Positions 17,344 through 27,432 of a stretch of 64,000 nt of DNA are shown in pieces. Under the pieces are notes generated by a model, which saw only the letters and a program-made list of their open reading frames with translations, searched no databases and was not told where the DNA came from. Position 1 is the stretch's first letter. Every line of letters starts with the position of its first letter. Made by a program: the position numbers and the translations under genes. The DNA comes from Paenibacillus spongiae (lineage in GTDB: Bacteria > Bacillota > Bacilli > Paenibacillales > Paenibacillaceae), in contig NZ_CP091430.1 of the NCBI RefSeq assembly GCF_024734895.1, forward strand, positions 2,560,501 to 2,624,500. Direction: 5' to 3'.

Positions 17344-18273
17344 ATGAGTATTTTGGTAGGAAAAGATACTAAAGTCATCACACAAGGCATTACGGGTAAA
17401 ACGGCTCTGTTCCACGCCAAAGGAGCCTTGGATTACGGTACTCAGATGGTCGGAGGAACGTCGCCGGGCAAAGGCGGTACGAACGTGGATATCGTCCTCG
17501 AGAATGGCGAAACGGTTTCTCTGCCGGTCTACAATACGGTTGCTGAAGCGGTAAAAGCAACAGGCGCCACGGCTTCTGTCATCTACGTACCGCCGGCATT
17601 CGCTGCAGACGCGATTATGGAAGCGGTCGATGCCGAGCTTGAGCTCGCGATCTGTATCACGGAAGGCATTCCCGTTCTGGATATGGTGAAGGTCAGCCGT
17701 TACTTGGAAGGCCGTAAAACTCGCCTGATCGGTCCGAACTGCCCAGGCGTTATTACGCCAGGCGAATGCAAAATCGGCATCATGCCGGGCTATATTCATA
17801 CGAAGGGCCATGTGGGCGTTGTTTCCCGCAGCGGCACGCTGACGTATGAAGCCGTTCATCAGCTGTCTACACGCGGCATCGGACAATCATCTGCTGTCGG
17901 TATCGGCGGCGACCCTGTCAAAGGTTCCGAGTTCATCGACATCTTGAACATGTTCAATGAAGATCCGGATACTTATGCGGTCATCATGATCGGCGAAATC
18001 GGCGGATCGGCCGAAGAAGAAGCGGCTGAATGGGTCAAAGCCAACATGAAGAAGCCGGTTGTCGGCTTTATCGGCGGCGCAACGGCGCCTCCGGGCAAAC
18101 GGATGGGCCATGCGGGCGCGATCATCTCGGGCGGCAAAGGAACAGCTGCCGAGAAAATCGCTACCCTCGAAGCATGCGGCATCGAAGTCGCGCCGACGCC
18201 TTCCGAAATGGGCTCGACACTGGTTCGCGTTCTTGAGAAGCAAGGCATGCTCGAGAAGTGCAAAACGCACTGA
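17344..18273 (+). CDS. sucD: Succinyl-CoA synthetase alpha subunit
   Basis: Alpha subunit, which binds CoA and carries the phosphohistidine intermediate. The 309-residue protein has the CoA-binding Rossmann domain ([23 protein letters not shown]). The active-site histidine is His256 in [18 protein letters not shown] typical C-terminal ATP-citrate-lyase/succinyl-CoA-ligase domain completes it. A long terminator hairpin follows the stop, closing the sucCD transcript. Confidence 0.98.
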   Translation: MSILVGKDTKVITQGITGKTALFHAKGALDYGTQMVGGTSPGKGGTNVDIVLENGETVSLPVYNTVAEAVKATGATASVIYVPPAFAADAIMEAVDAELELAICITEGIPVLDMVKVSRYLEGRKTRLIGPNCPGVITPGECKIGIMPGYIHTKGHVGVVSRSGTLTYEAVHQLSTRGIGQSSAVGIGGDPVKGSEFIDILNMFNEDPDTYAVIMIGEIGGSAEEEAAEWVKANMKKPVVGFIGGATAPPGKRMGHAGAIISGGKGTAAEKIATLEACGIEVAPTPSEMGSTLVRVLEKQGMLEKCKTH

Positions 18274-18315
18274 ACCTCTGCTTGATATCAATCGAATAAG
18301 AGTGGGCATAAAGGT

Positions 18316-18366
18316 AAGCAACCTTTCGTACTTCCAATTTATTGGGACGAAAGGTTGCTTTTTTTT
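18316..18366 (+). terminator. Strong intrinsic terminator after sucD
   Basis: AAGCAACCTTTCGT (18316-18329) and ACGAAAGGTTGCTT (18347-18360) form a perfect 14-bp stem. A run of at least six further T residues follows (18361-18366). Confidence 0.93.
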
Positions 18367-18386
18367 ATCAAAATATTGAGTGCGGC

Positions 18387-18415
18387 TTGCATTCTGAATC
18401 CTCGTCAAGCAAAAT
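18387..18415 (+). promoter_or_regulatory. Promoter candidate for dprA
   Basis: TTGCAT (18387-18392) and CAAAAT (18410-18415) are 17 bases apart. They lie immediately after the sucD terminator and before dprA. Each element matches the consensus in 4 of 6 positions. Confidence 0.35.
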
Positions 18416-18448
18416 AAGGGGAAGGAACAGGCCGCCCTTCGAGGGGAC

Positions 18449-19573
18449 GTGTCTAATATAATGAAGAAACACGATCAAGAAGGCTTGAATCGGGATATCA
18501 TTATTGCCTTGCATGAGACAGCCGGGATCGGCTGGCATACGATTCGCAAAGTGGTTGAGTATGGCGATTGGCCATCATATATTCGCTACGAGCCTGATGC
18601 CTGGCGCACGCTCGGCCTCCGTCCGGAGCAGGCGGCTGCCGCTGCGCGGTCGCTTCGATTGTTGGATATGAAAGAACACGAAGCAAGAATGAGCAAGCTC
18701 GGTATAACGGTCATCACCCGATTCGATTCCGGATATCCGGAGCTGCTCCGCTATATTCCGCAGCCGCCTTGGGTCTTATATGCGATCGGGCGATTGGAGC
18801 TGCTGCCTAGCGTCTGCATCTCCATCGTAGGGACGAGAGGACCGACAGCCTATGGCCGAAAGATCGCCTCAGAGCTATCTGAAGGGCTCTCTAAGCGCTG
18901 TATCACCGTTGTCAGCGGTTTGGCCAGGGGGATTGACAGCGTTGCTCACGAAGGCGCGCTGCGCGGCGAGGGAGGGACTATCGCCGTCTTAGGCACGCCG
19001 GTTAACGTCATCTATCCGCCGGAGAACCGGGGGCTGTATCGGACGCTTGCCGCTCAAGGGCTGATTCTCTCGGAAGTCCCCCTAGGCACAGCGTTTCATC
19101 CCGGGCACTTTCCGCTTCGCAACCGGATCATAGCGGGTCTGTCGATCGGAACGGTCGTCGTCGAAGCTGCGGAGAAGAGCGGTTCGCTCATTACGGCCGA
19201 TCAGGCGCTGGAGATGAACCGTGAAGTGTTTGCCGTGCCCGGCCCGATTTCATCTCCTAAGAGCGCGGGAACGAATAAACTGATTCGGGAGAGCGGAGCA
19301 AAGCTCATATCGAATGTCGAGCATATAACGGAAGAGTTTATTTGGCTGCCTGCACGGCTTGAAACCAAGCCGGAAGCAGAGCCGCCGGCCGATGAGCCGC
19401 TTACCGGCGAAGAGGAGCTTCTGTACCGGCTGCTGCTGGATCAGCCCCGGTCGACCGATGAACTTCACGAGCTCTCATCGCTTCCGTTTGGACTTTTGCA
19501 TTCCGTTCTGATAAATTTATCTATAAAACGAAAGATCGAACAGCAGCCGGGTTCAATATACAGGGTAACGTAA
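18449..19573 (+). CDS. dprA: DNA-processing protein DprA
   Basis: DprA binds incoming single-stranded DNA in natural transformation and loads RecA. The 374-residue protein has an N-terminal helical region (ALHETAGIGWHTIRKVV). The Rossmann-like core has SIVGTRGPTAYGRKIA, VVSGLARGIDSVAHEGAL and LRNRIIAGLSIGTVVVEAAEKSGSL in separate segments. A C-terminal winged-helix domain (DRPRS-type, LLDQPRSTDELHEL) follows. The start is uncertain: GTG 18449 is very close to GAGGGG, and ATG 18461 lies 14 bases from it. topA follows 28 bases downstream, as in B. subtilis. Confidence 0.95.
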   Translation: MSNIMKKHDQEGLNRDIIIALHETAGIGWHTIRKVVEYGDWPSYIRYEPDAWRTLGLRPEQAAAAARSLRLLDMKEHEARMSKLGITVITRFDSGYPELLRYIPQPPWVLYAIGRLELLPSVCISIVGTRGPTAYGRKIASELSEGLSKRCITVVSGLARGIDSVAHEGALRGEGGTIAVLGTPVNVIYPPENRGLYRTLAAQGLILSEVPLGTAFHPGHFPLRNRIIAGLSIGTVVVEAAEKSGSLITADQALEMNREVFAVPGPISSPKSAGTNKLIRESGAKLISNVEHITEEFIWLPARLETKPEAEPPADEPLTGEEELLYRLLLDQPRSTDELHELSSLPFGLLHSVLINLSIKRKIEQQPGSIYRVT

Positions 19574-19601
19574 GCAAAGCAACAGAGAGGAGGACGCATA
19601 G

Positions 19602-21704
19602 ATGGCGGCGGATTCATTAGTCATAGTGGAGTCACCGGCAAAGGCGAAGACCATCGGAAAATACCTTGGCAGCAAATTTATCGTCAAGGCATCGATGGGC
19701 CACATTCGCGATTTGCCGAAAAGTCAAATCGGCGTCGAGGTTGAAAACGACTTTCAGCCCAAATATATAACCATCCGCGGTAAAGGCAGCGTTCTGAAGG
19801 AATTGAAGGATGCGAGCAAGAAAGTGAAGAAAGTGTACCTCGCGGCTGACCCGGACCGCGAAGGGGAAGCGATTGCGTGGCATCTTGCTCATTATTTGGA
19901 AATCGATGATACAGAGCCCTGCCGTGTCGTATTTAACGAGATTACGAAACAGGCCGTGAAGGATGCCTTCAAAACTCCGCGTCCGATCAACACGGATCTT
20001 GTGAACGCCCAGCAAGCGAGGCGGATTCTGGACCGGCTCGTCGGGTATAAGATCAGTCCCCTCTTGTGGAAGAAAGTAAAGAAGGGGCTGTCCGCCGGAC
20101 GCGTACAATCGGTAGCCGTCAAGCTGATCATGGATCGCGAGAATGAGATCGACGCCTTTATTCCGGAGGAATATTGGACGATAACGGCGCAGCTGAAGCA
20201 TGGTTCCTCATCGTTCGAAGCCAAGTTCTACGGCTTGAACGGGGAGAAACGCGACCTTGGCAAAGAGCAGGATGTTCAGGATGTTCTGAAGGCCATGGGC
20301 TCCGGCCCATATACGGTATCCGATGTCAAAGAGAAAGAGCGCCTGCGCAATCCCGCGGCGCCGTTTATTACAAGCTCGCTGCAGCAGGAAGCGGCACGCA
20401 AGCTCGGTTACCGCGCGTCGAAGACGATGTCCGTCGCGCAGCAGCTATACGAGGGCGTCGATCTCGGCAAGGAAGGGACGGTCGGTCTCATTACGTATAT
20501 GCGTACCGATTCCACGCGTATATCCCAAACAGCGCAGGACGATGCAAGAGAATACATTGCGGATAAATACGGCGCGTCATTCGTTCCTGAGCAGCCGCGC
20601 GTCTATGCGAAGAAGAACAGCAATGCGCAGGATGCGCATGAAGCGATTCGTCCGACGTCCGTACTGAGGGATCCGGAAGCGATGAAGCCTTTCCTGAGTC
20701 GGGATCAGTTCCGGCTATACAAGCTTGTATGGGAACGGTTCGTGGCGAGCCAGATGGCTTCTGCGATTCTGGATACGATGACGGTGGATCTGACGGTCGG
20801 CACGGCTACGTTCCGGGCTGTAGGCTCGAAAGTGAAATTTCATGGCTTCATGAAAATTTATGTGGAGGGCAATGACGACGGAACGACGGAGGATGAAAAG
20901 TTTCTTCCGCCTCTCGCGGTCGGAAACATCGTTGAACCGGAATCTGTGGAGCCGAAGCAGCATTTCACGCAGCCGCCGCCGCGCTACACGGAGGCACGCT
21001 TGGTTCGTACGATGGAGGAGGTTGGAATCGGCCGCCCAAGCACGTACGCACCTACGCTGGAGACGATTCAGAAGCGCGGCTATGTGGCGATCGAGGAGAA
21101 GAAGTTTATCCCGACGGAGCTCGGGGAGCTTGTGATCCAGCTGATGGAGGAGTTCTTCCCGGAGATCCTCGATACGGAGTTTACGGCCCATATGGAAGCC
21201 GATCTCGACCATGTCGAAGATGGCAAGGAAGATTGGGTCCGCGTTCTCGGCTCCTTCTACGAGTCGTTCGAGAAGCGGCTTGAAGTAGCGGAAGAAGAGA
21301 TGAAGGAAGTGGAGATTCAAGACGAGATCTCCGATGAGACATGCGAGAAGTGCGGCAGTCATATGGTGTACAAGATGGGAAGGTTCGGCAAGTTTCTGGC
21401 TTGCTCCGGGTTTCCCGATTGCCGCAATACGAAGCCGATCGTCAAAGATATCGGCGTTCCATGTCCGAAGTGCGCGGAAGGCAAGATTATCGAGCGCCGC
21501 AGCAAGAAAGGGCGCATCTTCTACGGCTGCGATCAATACCCCGGCTGTGATTACGTATCCTGGGATAAGCCGACCGGGAAGCCGTGTCCGGAGTGCGGCA
21601 GCATGCTTGTGGAGAAGCGCAACCGCAACGGGGTCCGACATCAATGCACGCAGTGCGATTTCAACGAAGAAGTGCTTGAAGAACCGGAACAAGCTGATAT
21701 ATAA
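19602..21704 (+). CDS. topA: DNA topoisomerase I
   Basis: This type IA topoisomerase relaxes negative supercoils by a transient 5'-phosphotyrosine strand break. The 700-residue protein has an N-terminal Toprim domain ([32 protein letters not shown]). The active-site Tyr299 is in [12 protein letters not shown]. Three C-terminal four-cysteine zinc ribbons begin [18 protein letters not shown] and CPECGSMLV. The ATG is preceded by AGAGGAGGAC. trmFO starts 38 bases downstream. Confidence 0.98.
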   Translation: MAADSLVIVESPAKAKTIGKYLGSKFIVKASMGHIRDLPKSQIGVEVENDFQPKYITIRGKGSVLKELKDASKKVKKVYLAADPDREGEAIAWHLAHYLEIDDTEPCRVVFNEITKQAVKDAFKTPRPINTDLVNAQQARRILDRLVGYKISPLLWKKVKKGLSAGRVQSVAVKLIMDRENEIDAFIPEEYWTITAQLKHGSSSFEAKFYGLNGEKRDLGKEQDVQDVLKAMGSGPYTVSDVKEKERLRNPAAPFITSSLQQEAARKLGYRASKTMSVAQQLYEGVDLGKEGTVGLITYMRTDSTRISQTAQDDAREYIADKYGASFVPEQPRVYAKKNSNAQDAHEAIRPTSVLRDPEAMKPFLSRDQFRLYKLVWERFVASQMASAILDTMTVDLTVGTATFRAVGSKVKFHGFMKIYVEGNDDGTTEDEKFLPPLAVGNIVEPESVEPKQHFTQPPPRYTEARLVRTMEEVGIGRPSTYAPTLETIQKRGYVAIEEKKFIPTELGELVIQLMEEFFPEILDTEFTAHMEADLDHVEDGKEDWVRVLGSFYESFEKRLEVAEEEMKEVEIQDEISDETCEKCGSHMVYKMGRFGKFLACSGFPDCRNTKPIVKDIGVPCPKCAEGKIIERRSKKGRIFYGCDQYPGCDYVSWDKPTGKPCPECGSMLVEKRNRNGVRHQCTQCDFNEEVLEEPEQADI

Positions 21705-21742
21705 CGTCGTATTCGCTTTATGGGGAAAGGTAGGGAAAACAA

Positions 21743-23083
21743 TTGTCCGATCAACAACGAGTGACCGTTATCGGCGCCGGCTTGGCCGGCAGCGAGGCGG
21801 CATGGCAAATCGCTTCGCAGGGCGTGCCCGTTACATTGTACGAGATGCGCCCTGAGACTAAAACGCCGGCACATCATACGAATCAATTCGCCGAGCTCGT
21901 ATGCAGCAACAGCCTGCGCGCCAACGGGCTGACGAATGCAGTCGGCGTCTTGAAGGAAGAGATGCGGCGGCTGAATTCCATCATCCTGGATTGCGCGGAC
22001 CGCAACGCGGTACCGGCCGGCGGCGCGCTAGCCGTAGACCGCGACGGATTCTCGGGCGATGTGACGCGGCTGCTGAAGGAGCATCCGCTCATCGAAGTGC
22101 GCTGCGAGGAAGTTACAGGCATTCCGGAAGACGGGATTGTCGTGATCGCGACGGGTCCATTGACCGCACCGCGGCTCTCTGAGCAGATCCAGTCGCTGCT
22201 CGGCCAGGAGTACTTCTACTTCTATGATGCGGCCGCGCCGATCGTAGAGAAAGACTCGATCGACATGAGCAAGGTATATCTTGCCTCCCGTTACGATAAA
22301 GGCGAGGCTGCTTATTTGAACTGCCCGATGACGGAAGAGGAATTTAACGTTTTCTATGATGCCATCATAACGGCGGAGACAGCCGCGATGAAGGAATTCG
22401 AGAAGGAGCAGTACTTCGAAGGCTGCATGCCGATCGAAGTGATGATGCAGCGCGGCAAACAGACCGCCCTATACGGACCGATGAAGCCGGTCGGGTTAAT
22501 CAATCCGCATACCGGGAAGCTCCCGCATGCCGTCGTGCAGCTCCGGCAGGATAATGCCGCAGGCACCTTATATAATCTGGTCGGCTTCCAAACCCATCTC
22601 AAATGGGGCGAGCAGAAGCGGGTATTCTCCCTTATTCCGGGTCTGGAGCAAGCGGAGTTTGTCCGCTATGGCGTTATGCACCGGAATACGTTCATCAATT
22701 CGCCGAAGCTGCTTAAGCCGACCTATCAAACGATCAGCCGCGATACGCTCTTCTTCGCCGGACAGATGACCGGAGTAGAAGGCTATGTGGAGTCTGCCGC
22801 TTCCGGACTCATTGCGGGCATGAACGCAGGAAGACTCGCTCTCGGACTCGATCCGCTCGTCTTTCCGCAAGGCACGACGCTTGGCAGCATGGCGCAATAT
22901 ATTACGACCGCAGACTTCAAGCATTTTCAACCGATGAATGCCAATTTCGGCTTGTTTCCGGCATTCGAGAAACGGTTCAAGAGTAAGAAGGATAAGAACG
23001 AAGCGATTGCAAACCGGTCGCTGGAGCAATTGGAACGATTTCGTGCTGATAAAGGGGCGGCAGTGAACACGGCCTCGGAGTAA
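21743..23083 (+). CDS. trmFO: Folate-dependent tRNA-U54 methyltransferase TrmFO
   Basis: TrmFO is an FAD-dependent enzyme that makes ribothymidine at position 54 of tRNA, using methylenetetrahydrofolate and NAD(P)H. The 446-residue protein has the FAD-binding [18 protein letters not shown] at its N-terminus. The GidA-type motif [20 protein letters not shown] and [18 protein letters not shown] near the C-terminus are also present. The start is TTG 21743 with a GGTAGGG site. It is placed between topA and hslV. In B. subtilis xerC/codV intervenes, but here a terminator follows. Confidence 0.96.
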   Translation: MSDQQRVTVIGAGLAGSEAAWQIASQGVPVTLYEMRPETKTPAHHTNQFAELVCSNSLRANGLTNAVGVLKEEMRRLNSIILDCADRNAVPAGGALAVDRDGFSGDVTRLLKEHPLIEVRCEEVTGIPEDGIVVIATGPLTAPRLSEQIQSLLGQEYFYFYDAAAPIVEKDSIDMSKVYLASRYDKGEAAYLNCPMTEEEFNVFYDAIITAETAAMKEFEKEQYFEGCMPIEVMMQRGKQTALYGPMKPVGLINPHTGKLPHAVVQLRQDNAAGTLYNLVGFQTHLKWGEQKRVFSLIPGLEQAEFVRYGVMHRNTFINSPKLLKPTYQTISRDTLFFAGQMTGVEGYVESAASGLIAGMNAGRLALGLDPLVFPQGTTLGSMAQYITTADFKHFQPMNANFGLFPAFEKRFKSKKDKNEAIANRSLEQLERFRADKGAAVNTASE

Positions 23084-23104
23084 CGCGATTTTGAAGGACA
23101 CAAC

Positions 23105-23144
23105 GGGTGCGGCGGTATCGGATGCAGCCGCTGTTCCCTTTTTT
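23105..23144 (+). terminator. Probable terminator between trmFO and hslV
   Basis: GGG (23105-23107) plus GCGGC (23109-23113) pairs with GCCGC (23127-23131) plus CCC (23136-23138). The stem has a small internal bulge and is followed by TTTTTT. Confidence 0.6.
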
Positions 23145-23187
23145 ACATAATAGCAGCGCAAAGTAGGAGATGAAGGAGGACGCGTTC

Positions 23188-23733
23188 ATGGAAATGCAAT
23201 TTCATGCTACGACGATTTGCGCCATACGCCATAATGGCAAAGGTGCGATCGCAGGTGACGGTCAAGTAACCTTCGGCAACAGCATGGTGATGAAGCATCA
23301 TGCGAAGAAAGTTCGTAGGCTATACCGGGGACAGGTCATAGCAGGCTTTGCCGGATCGGTGGCCGATGCGATAGCCTTGTTCGAGAAGTTCGAAAACAAG
23401 CTGGAGGAGCATCATGGCAATTTGCAGCGCGCGGCTGTGGAACTGGCGAAGGAATGGCGATCAGACCGTGTTCTTCGTAAGCTGGAAGCGCTGATGATCG
23501 TCATGGATAACAGCGGTATGCTGCTCATCTCGGGCGGCGGAGAAATTATCGAGCCGGATGACGGCGTTCTTGCAATCGGCTCTGGCGGCAGCTTTGCATT
23601 AGCTGCAGCAAGGGCGCTCAAGCAGCATGCTACAGAGCTTGAGGCGAAGGATATGGTCAGGTCCGCGCTGGAAATCGCTGCGGATATTTGTGTTTTTACG
23701 AACCGCAACATCATTGTTGAAGAATTAGAATAA
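23188..23733 (+). CDS. hslV: ATP-dependent protease peptidase subunit HslV (ClpQ/CodW)
   Basis: HslV is the dodecameric proteolytic core of the HslUV protease. The 181-residue protein has the conserved [40 protein letters not shown] and [18 protein letters not shown] 23188 is chosen because GAAGGAGG ends eight bases upstream. The in-frame ATG at 23170 lies before that site. The N-terminus reads [10 protein letters not shown]. The Thr pair aligned with the E. coli nucleophile is therefore internal, and the serine after Met1 used by B. subtilis CodW is missing. hslU follows 29 bases downstream. Confidence 0.95.
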   Translation: MEMQFHATTICAIRHNGKGAIAGDGQVTFGNSMVMKHHAKKVRRLYRGQVIAGFAGSVADAIALFEKFENKLEEHHGNLQRAAVELAKEWRSDRVLRKLEALMIVMDNSGMLLISGGGEIIEPDDGVLAIGSGGSFALAAARALKQHATELEAKDMVRSALEIAADICVFTNRNIIVEELE

Positions 23734-23762
23734 TGTCTCTTACACGAGCGGAGGGATAGACG

Positions 23763-25169
23763 ATGAAGAATGAAGATTTGACGCCCCGGCAGATCGTCAC
23801 TGAACTGGATAAATATATAGTCGGACAGAAGCAGGCGAAGCGGTCGGTTGCGATTGCGCTTCGCAACCGTTATCGCAGAAGCCGCCTGGATGAAGCGCTG
23901 CGTGATGAGATTGTCCCCAAAAATATTCTAATGATCGGGCCGACGGGGGTCGGTAAGACTGAAATCGCCCGCCGCTTGGCCAAGTTGGTCAATGCCCCTT
24001 TCGTTAAAGTAGAAGCGACGAAATTCACTGAGGTGGGCTATGTCGGCCGGGATGTTGAGTCCATGGTAAGGGATTTGGTCGAGACCGCGATCCGGATGGT
24101 CAAAGCGGAACGGACCGAGAAGGTGCGTGATAAAGCCGAAAAAATGGCGAATGACCGAATCGTGTCCATTCTCGTTCCGTCCGCATCTAAGTCCAAAACA
24201 GGCAAAAATCCGTTAGAGATGCTGTTCGGCGGCCAGAACGCGAAGGATGCCGCGGAAGAAGAGCCGGAATTGGATGCTTCGATCGTCGACCGCCGCAAGC
24301 AGGTCAAGGAGCAGCTGGAGGCAGGCAAGCTGGAGCAGGACTTGATTGAGATCGAGGTTGAGGATACGTCGCCGAGCATGCTGGATATGCTGTCCGGTCA
24401 AGGCGGCGATGGCATGGGCATGGGGATGAATATGCAGGAGATGTTCGGCCAGCTGATGCCGAAGCGCGCGAAGAAACGCAAGCTCCCTGTGAAAGAAGCC
24501 CGTAAAGTGCTTACGCAGGAAGAAGCGAATAAATTAATCGATATGGACGACGTGATATCGGAATCTGTCAGCCGCGCCGAACAATCGGGTATTATTTTCA
24601 TTGATGAAATCGACAAAATCGCTAGCTCCTCGCGCGGCAACGGTCCCGACGTCTCGCGTGAAGGCGTGCAGCGCGATATTCTTCCGATTGTGGAAGGGTC
24701 GGTTATTATGACCAAGTACGGCCCTGTTAAGACGGACTATACCCTGTTTATTGCGGCAGGAGCATTCCATGTCGCCAAGCCGTCGGATTTGATACCGGAG
24801 CTGCAGGGCAGATTCCCGATTCGGGTAGAATTGACGAATCTGAGCCTGGATGACTTTGTCAAAATATTAACGGAACCGAAAAATGCGCTAACCAAACAGT
24901 ATACGGCGCTGCTGGAAACAGAGGGCATTGAGATCGATTTCACCGAGGAAGCGATTCGCGAGCTGGCTTCCATTGCGGCGGACGTCAATAAGAACACAGA
25001 GAACATTGGAGCACGGCGTCTCCATACCATTTTGGAAAAGCTGCTTGAGGATTTATCGTTCGAGGCGCCGGAATTGTCGCTTGACCGGATGACGATAACG
25101 CCCGAATATGTGAGGGATAAGCTGGGGAACATTGCCAAGAACCGCGATTTGAGTCAATATATTTTGTAA
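23763..25169 (+). CDS. hslU: ATP-dependent protease ATPase subunit HslU (ClpY/CodX)
   Basis: HslU is the AAA+ unfoldase that feeds substrates to HslV. The 468-residue protein begins [21 protein letters not shown]. It has Walker [10 protein letters not shown] from residue 59 and the pore-loop region [16 protein letters not shown]. An intermediate I domain of about 130 residues, Walker [12 protein letters not shown], and the C-terminal tail DLSQYIL that docks into HslV follow. The full hslV-hslU-codY order matches B. subtilis. Confidence 0.97.
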   Translation: MKNEDLTPRQIVTELDKYIVGQKQAKRSVAIALRNRYRRSRLDEALRDEIVPKNILMIGPTGVGKTEIARRLAKLVNAPFVKVEATKFTEVGYVGRDVESMVRDLVETAIRMVKAERTEKVRDKAEKMANDRIVSILVPSASKSKTGKNPLEMLFGGQNAKDAAEEEPELDASIVDRRKQVKEQLEAGKLEQDLIEIEVEDTSPSMLDMLSGQGGDGMGMGMNMQEMFGQLMPKRAKKRKLPVKEARKVLTQEEANKLIDMDDVISESVSRAEQSGIIFIDEIDKIASSSRGNGPDVSREGVQRDILPIVEGSVIMTKYGPVKTDYTLFIAAGAFHVAKPSDLIPELQGRFPIRVELTNLSLDDFVKILTEPKNALTKQYTALLETEGIEIDFTEEAIRELASIAADVNKNTENIGARRLHTILEKLLEDLSFEAPELSLDRMTITPEYVRDKLGNIAKNRDLSQYIL

Positions 25170-25200
25170 TGGCACGGAGTGGAAAGTAGGAGGCTTAAGC

Positions 25201-25971
25201 ATGATTTTACTTGCAAAGACAAGAACGCTAAATCGGCTGCTGCAGCGCGCAGCCGGAGGAGCGCTCAATTTTCGGGATATGGCGGAGGTGCTTTGCACAA
25301 CGATACAAGCGGATATCTTTGTCGTCAGCCGGCGGGGAAAGGTGCTTGGTTGTGCAGCCGTAAGCCCTTTTCATCATGAACAGCTGCGGGCTATGTCCAC
25401 CGATGAGCTGCGTTTCTCAGTGGAATGCAATGAACGTTTTATGAACATGCAAGAAACGGTCACAAATGTAAAGCCGGATGAGGGAATTCATGAGGCGTTC
25501 CCATCGATGGCCGAGCAAGAGATGATGACGGTTGTGCCGATTGTCGGAGGAAGAGACCGGTTAGGGACTTTAGTCCTTCTTCGAAGCGCGGATCCGTTTG
25601 GAGACGATGATCTTATATTGGCGGAATACGGCTCGACGATTGTCGGGATGGAGATCCTTCGGGAACGCGCGGAGGAAATCGAGCAGGAAGCAAGAAGCCG
25701 TGCTGTCGTTGCCGTTGCGGTCGGATCGCTATCCTTCAGCGAACAGGAGGCGGTCGAGCATATTTTTGATGAGCTTGAAGGCAAAGAAGGGCTGCTGATT
25801 GCATCAAAAATTGCCGATCGGGTCGGCATTACAAGGTCTGTCATCGTGAATGCGCTCCGCAAGCTCGAAAGCGCCGGCGTCATCGAAACGCGTTCCTTGG
25901 GCATGAAAGGAACCTATATTAAAATTTTGAATTCTCAGCTCATATTAGAGCTTGAAAAGAAAAAAATATAG
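25201..25971 (+). CDS. codY: GTP- and branched-chain-amino-acid-sensing repressor CodY
   Basis: CodY is the global nutritional repressor of Gram-positive bacteria. GTP and branched-chain amino acids activate it. The 256-residue protein has an N-terminal GAF-type sensor ([33 protein letters not shown]). A linker helix contains [18 protein letters not shown]. The C-terminal winged [22 protein letters not shown] is nearly identical to the B. subtilis recognition domain. The mid-GAF region ([18 protein letters not shown]) is more divergent. B. subtilis CodY represses the fla/che operon that lies just downstream. The gene ends at an intrinsic terminator. Confidence 0.97.
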   Translation: MILLAKTRTLNRLLQRAAGGALNFRDMAEVLCTTIQADIFVVSRRGKVLGCAAVSPFHHEQLRAMSTDELRFSVECNERFMNMQETVTNVKPDEGIHEAFPSMAEQEMMTVVPIVGGRDRLGTLVLLRSADPFGDDDLILAEYGSTIVGMEILRERAEEIEQEARSRAVVAVAVGSLSFSEQEAVEHIFDELEGKEGLLIASKIADRVGITRSVIVNALRKLESAGVIETRSLGMKGTYIKILNSQLILELEKKKI

Positions 25972-26008
25972 TTAATGACATAAAAATGGTACCATTTTCC
26001 TCTTTACT

Positions 26009-26040
26009 AGTCCTATCTGACCAAAAGATAGGGCTTTTTT
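26009..26040 (+). terminator. Intrinsic terminator after codY
   Basis: AGTCCTATCT (26009-26018) pairs with AGATAGGGCT (26026-26035) with one T-G pair and a 7-base loop. A T run of six follows (26035-26040). It separates codY from the fla/che operon. Confidence 0.88.
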
Positions 26041-26044
26041 CTTA

Positions 26045-26073
26045 TTGTAATATATTAGTAAGTTGCGGATTAT
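26045..26073 (+). promoter_or_regulatory. SigA-type promoter candidate for the fla/che operon
   Basis: TTGTAA (26045-26050) and GATTAT (26068-26073) are 17 bases apart. They are in the only long AT-rich spacer upstream of flgB, just after the codY terminator. Each hexamer matches the consensus in 4 of 6 positions. A transcript from here would have a leader of about 115 bases. Confidence 0.45.
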
Positions 26074-26087
26074 AAAACTAAGTGAAT

Positions 26088-26129
26088 TTCGACACAGTTC
26101 TCTCATTTTTTTAATAATGTTTTGTCGAA
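26088..26129. promoter_or_regulatory. Pair of inverted Spo0A-box-like heptamers upstream of flgB
   Basis: TTCGACA (26088-26094; TGTCGAA on the minus strand) and TGTCGAA (26123-26129, in the context TTTTGTCGAAG) both match the core of the 0A box, TGNCGAA. They face each other across 28 AT-rich bases, downstream of the candidate promoter. Binding by Spo0A is an inference. Confidence 0.5.
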
Positions 26130-26196
26130 GAAAGAAGGGATGAGGAAAATTCTGTTGAATAACTAGGATGGATCAAGAGTGAAGGTGGGGATATCA

Positions 26197-26607
26197 ATGA
26201 ACCTGCTGAATGGCCCGGTATTCAAGCGGCTGGAAGGTGCCATCAGTGCTGCGGAGCTGCGTCAGAAAGTCGTCTCTAACAACGTGGCTAACGCCGATAC
26301 GCCGAATTTCAAGCGTTCAGAAGTGCTATTTGAGGAACTGTTGGCCCAACAAATGGGAAATCAGACTTCCCAAATCAATGGAAAACGAACCGATTCTAGG
26401 CATTTTGTCATCGGTCAATCCGATTCGGTTCCGGGAGCGTCAATCGTGGCGGATGCGAATACAGTCATGAACAATAACTCGAATAATGTCGATATTGAGC
26501 GGGAGATGGCGCTTCTGGCGAAGAATCAATTAACTTACAATTATTACATCCAACAGGTTAATCATGACATGAGAATGATTCGTACGGCAATAGAAGGGAG
26601 AGCTTGA
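26197..26607 (+). CDS. flgB: Flagellar basal-body rod protein FlgB
   Basis: FlgB is the proximal rod subunit that connects the MS ring to the rest of the rod. The 136-residue protein starts MNLLNGPVFKRLEGAIS and has the rod motif VVSNNVANADTPNFKR. ATG 26197 is chosen because GAAGGTGGGG precedes it; GTG 26179 lies upstream of that site. It is the first gene of the fla/che operon, overlapping or touching flgC. Confidence 0.96.
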   Translation: MNLLNGPVFKRLEGAISAAELRQKVVSNNVANADTPNFKRSEVLFEELLAQQMGNQTSQINGKRTDSRHFVIGQSDSVPGASIVADANTVMNNNSNNVDIEREMALLAKNQLTYNYYIQQVNHDMRMIRTAIEGRA

Positions 26608-26609
26608 GC

Positions 26610-27059
26610 GTGAAGCTTACAAACGGATTTAATGTCAGCGCATCGGCATTGACGGCACAGCGTCTCAGGATGGATGTCATCTCCTCCAACATTGCCAACG
26701 CCGAGACGACCCGCGGGAAATTCGTTAATGGCCAATATGAACCTTACAAACGGAAGATGGTTGTCATCGAGCCGATACAGCCTTCTTTTTCTGACGTTCT
26801 AAATGCGCAAATCAGCGGATCGGAAAGAGCCGCGGGGGTTAAAGCGACAAGAATTATCGAAGACAGCTCGCCGTCGAAGCTGGTTTATAATCCGAGCCAT
26901 CCTGATGCAGACGAAGCAGGATATGTCAAATTACCTAATGTTGACGTCATGAAAGAAATGGTGGATATGATCTCTGCTACGCGGTCTTATGAGGCGAACG
27001 TAACGGCCCTGAATGCGACTAAAGCCATGTTTGTAAAGGCGCTGGAGATCGGGAAGTAG
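26610..27059 (+). CDS. flgC: Flagellar basal-body rod protein FlgC
   Basis: FlgC is a proximal rod protein. The 149-residue protein has the axial-protein N-terminal motif FNVSASALTAQRLRMDVISSN with IANAETTRG. The C-terminal segment contains MKEMVDMISATRSYEANVTA. GTG 26610 lies nine bases from GGGAG. A TTG at 26604, overlapping the flgB stop codon, is a possible alternative. Confidence 0.95.
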   Translation: MKLTNGFNVSASALTAQRLRMDVISSNIANAETTRGKFVNGQYEPYKRKMVVIEPIQPSFSDVLNAQISGSERAAGVKATRIIEDSSPSKLVYNPSHPDADEAGYVKLPNVDVMKEMVDMISATRSYEANVTALNATKAMFVKALEIGK

Positions 27060-27083
27060 TACATAATACGCGGGGGGATATGA

Positions 27084-27389
27084 GTGATACAGCAAATCGT
27101 GATGAATCCGGTACAGGCGCTGCGGACCGTTGAACAAGGACAGGCTGCGGATAAAACGCCGGCCGAGCTGACGCAGAGCTTCGGTAAATATTTGAATAAG
27201 GCGCTGGAGAGCGTCGACGCCCAAGAGAAGAACGTTCACGCGCTTACCGATCAGTTTATGCTGGGGCAGGTTGATGTAACGAAGGTGATGATTGCTTCTG
27301 AACAAGCGCAGCTCAGTCTGCAGTTAACCTCACAAGTCCGCAACAAAGTCATCGAAGCTTATCAAGAAATCATGCGGATACAGCTGTAA
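27084..27389 (+). CDS. fliE: Flagellar hook-basal body protein FliE
   Basis: FliE joins the MS ring to the proximal rod and is needed to start export of rod proteins. The 101-residue protein has the family C-terminus VTKVMIASEQAQLSLQLTSQVRNKVIEAYQEIMR. The start is GTG 27084, preceded by GGGGGG. It follows flgBC, as in B. subtilis. Confidence 0.95.
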   Translation: MIQQIVMNPVQALRTVEQGQAADKTPAELTQSFGKYLNKALESVDAQEKNVHALTDQFMLGQVDVTKVMIASEQAQLSLQLTSQVRNKVIEAYQEIMRIQL

Positions 27390-27432
27390 TTGCACTCTTA
27401 GACACAGCAAAGCGATAAAGTGAGGTGAAATC

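Noticed and set aside
26141..26160. Possible CodY box (AATTCTGTTGAATAA) near the flgB start
   Set aside because: Only about 8 of 15 positions match AATTTTCWGAAAATT. This is too weak, although CodY control of fla/che is known in B. subtilis.
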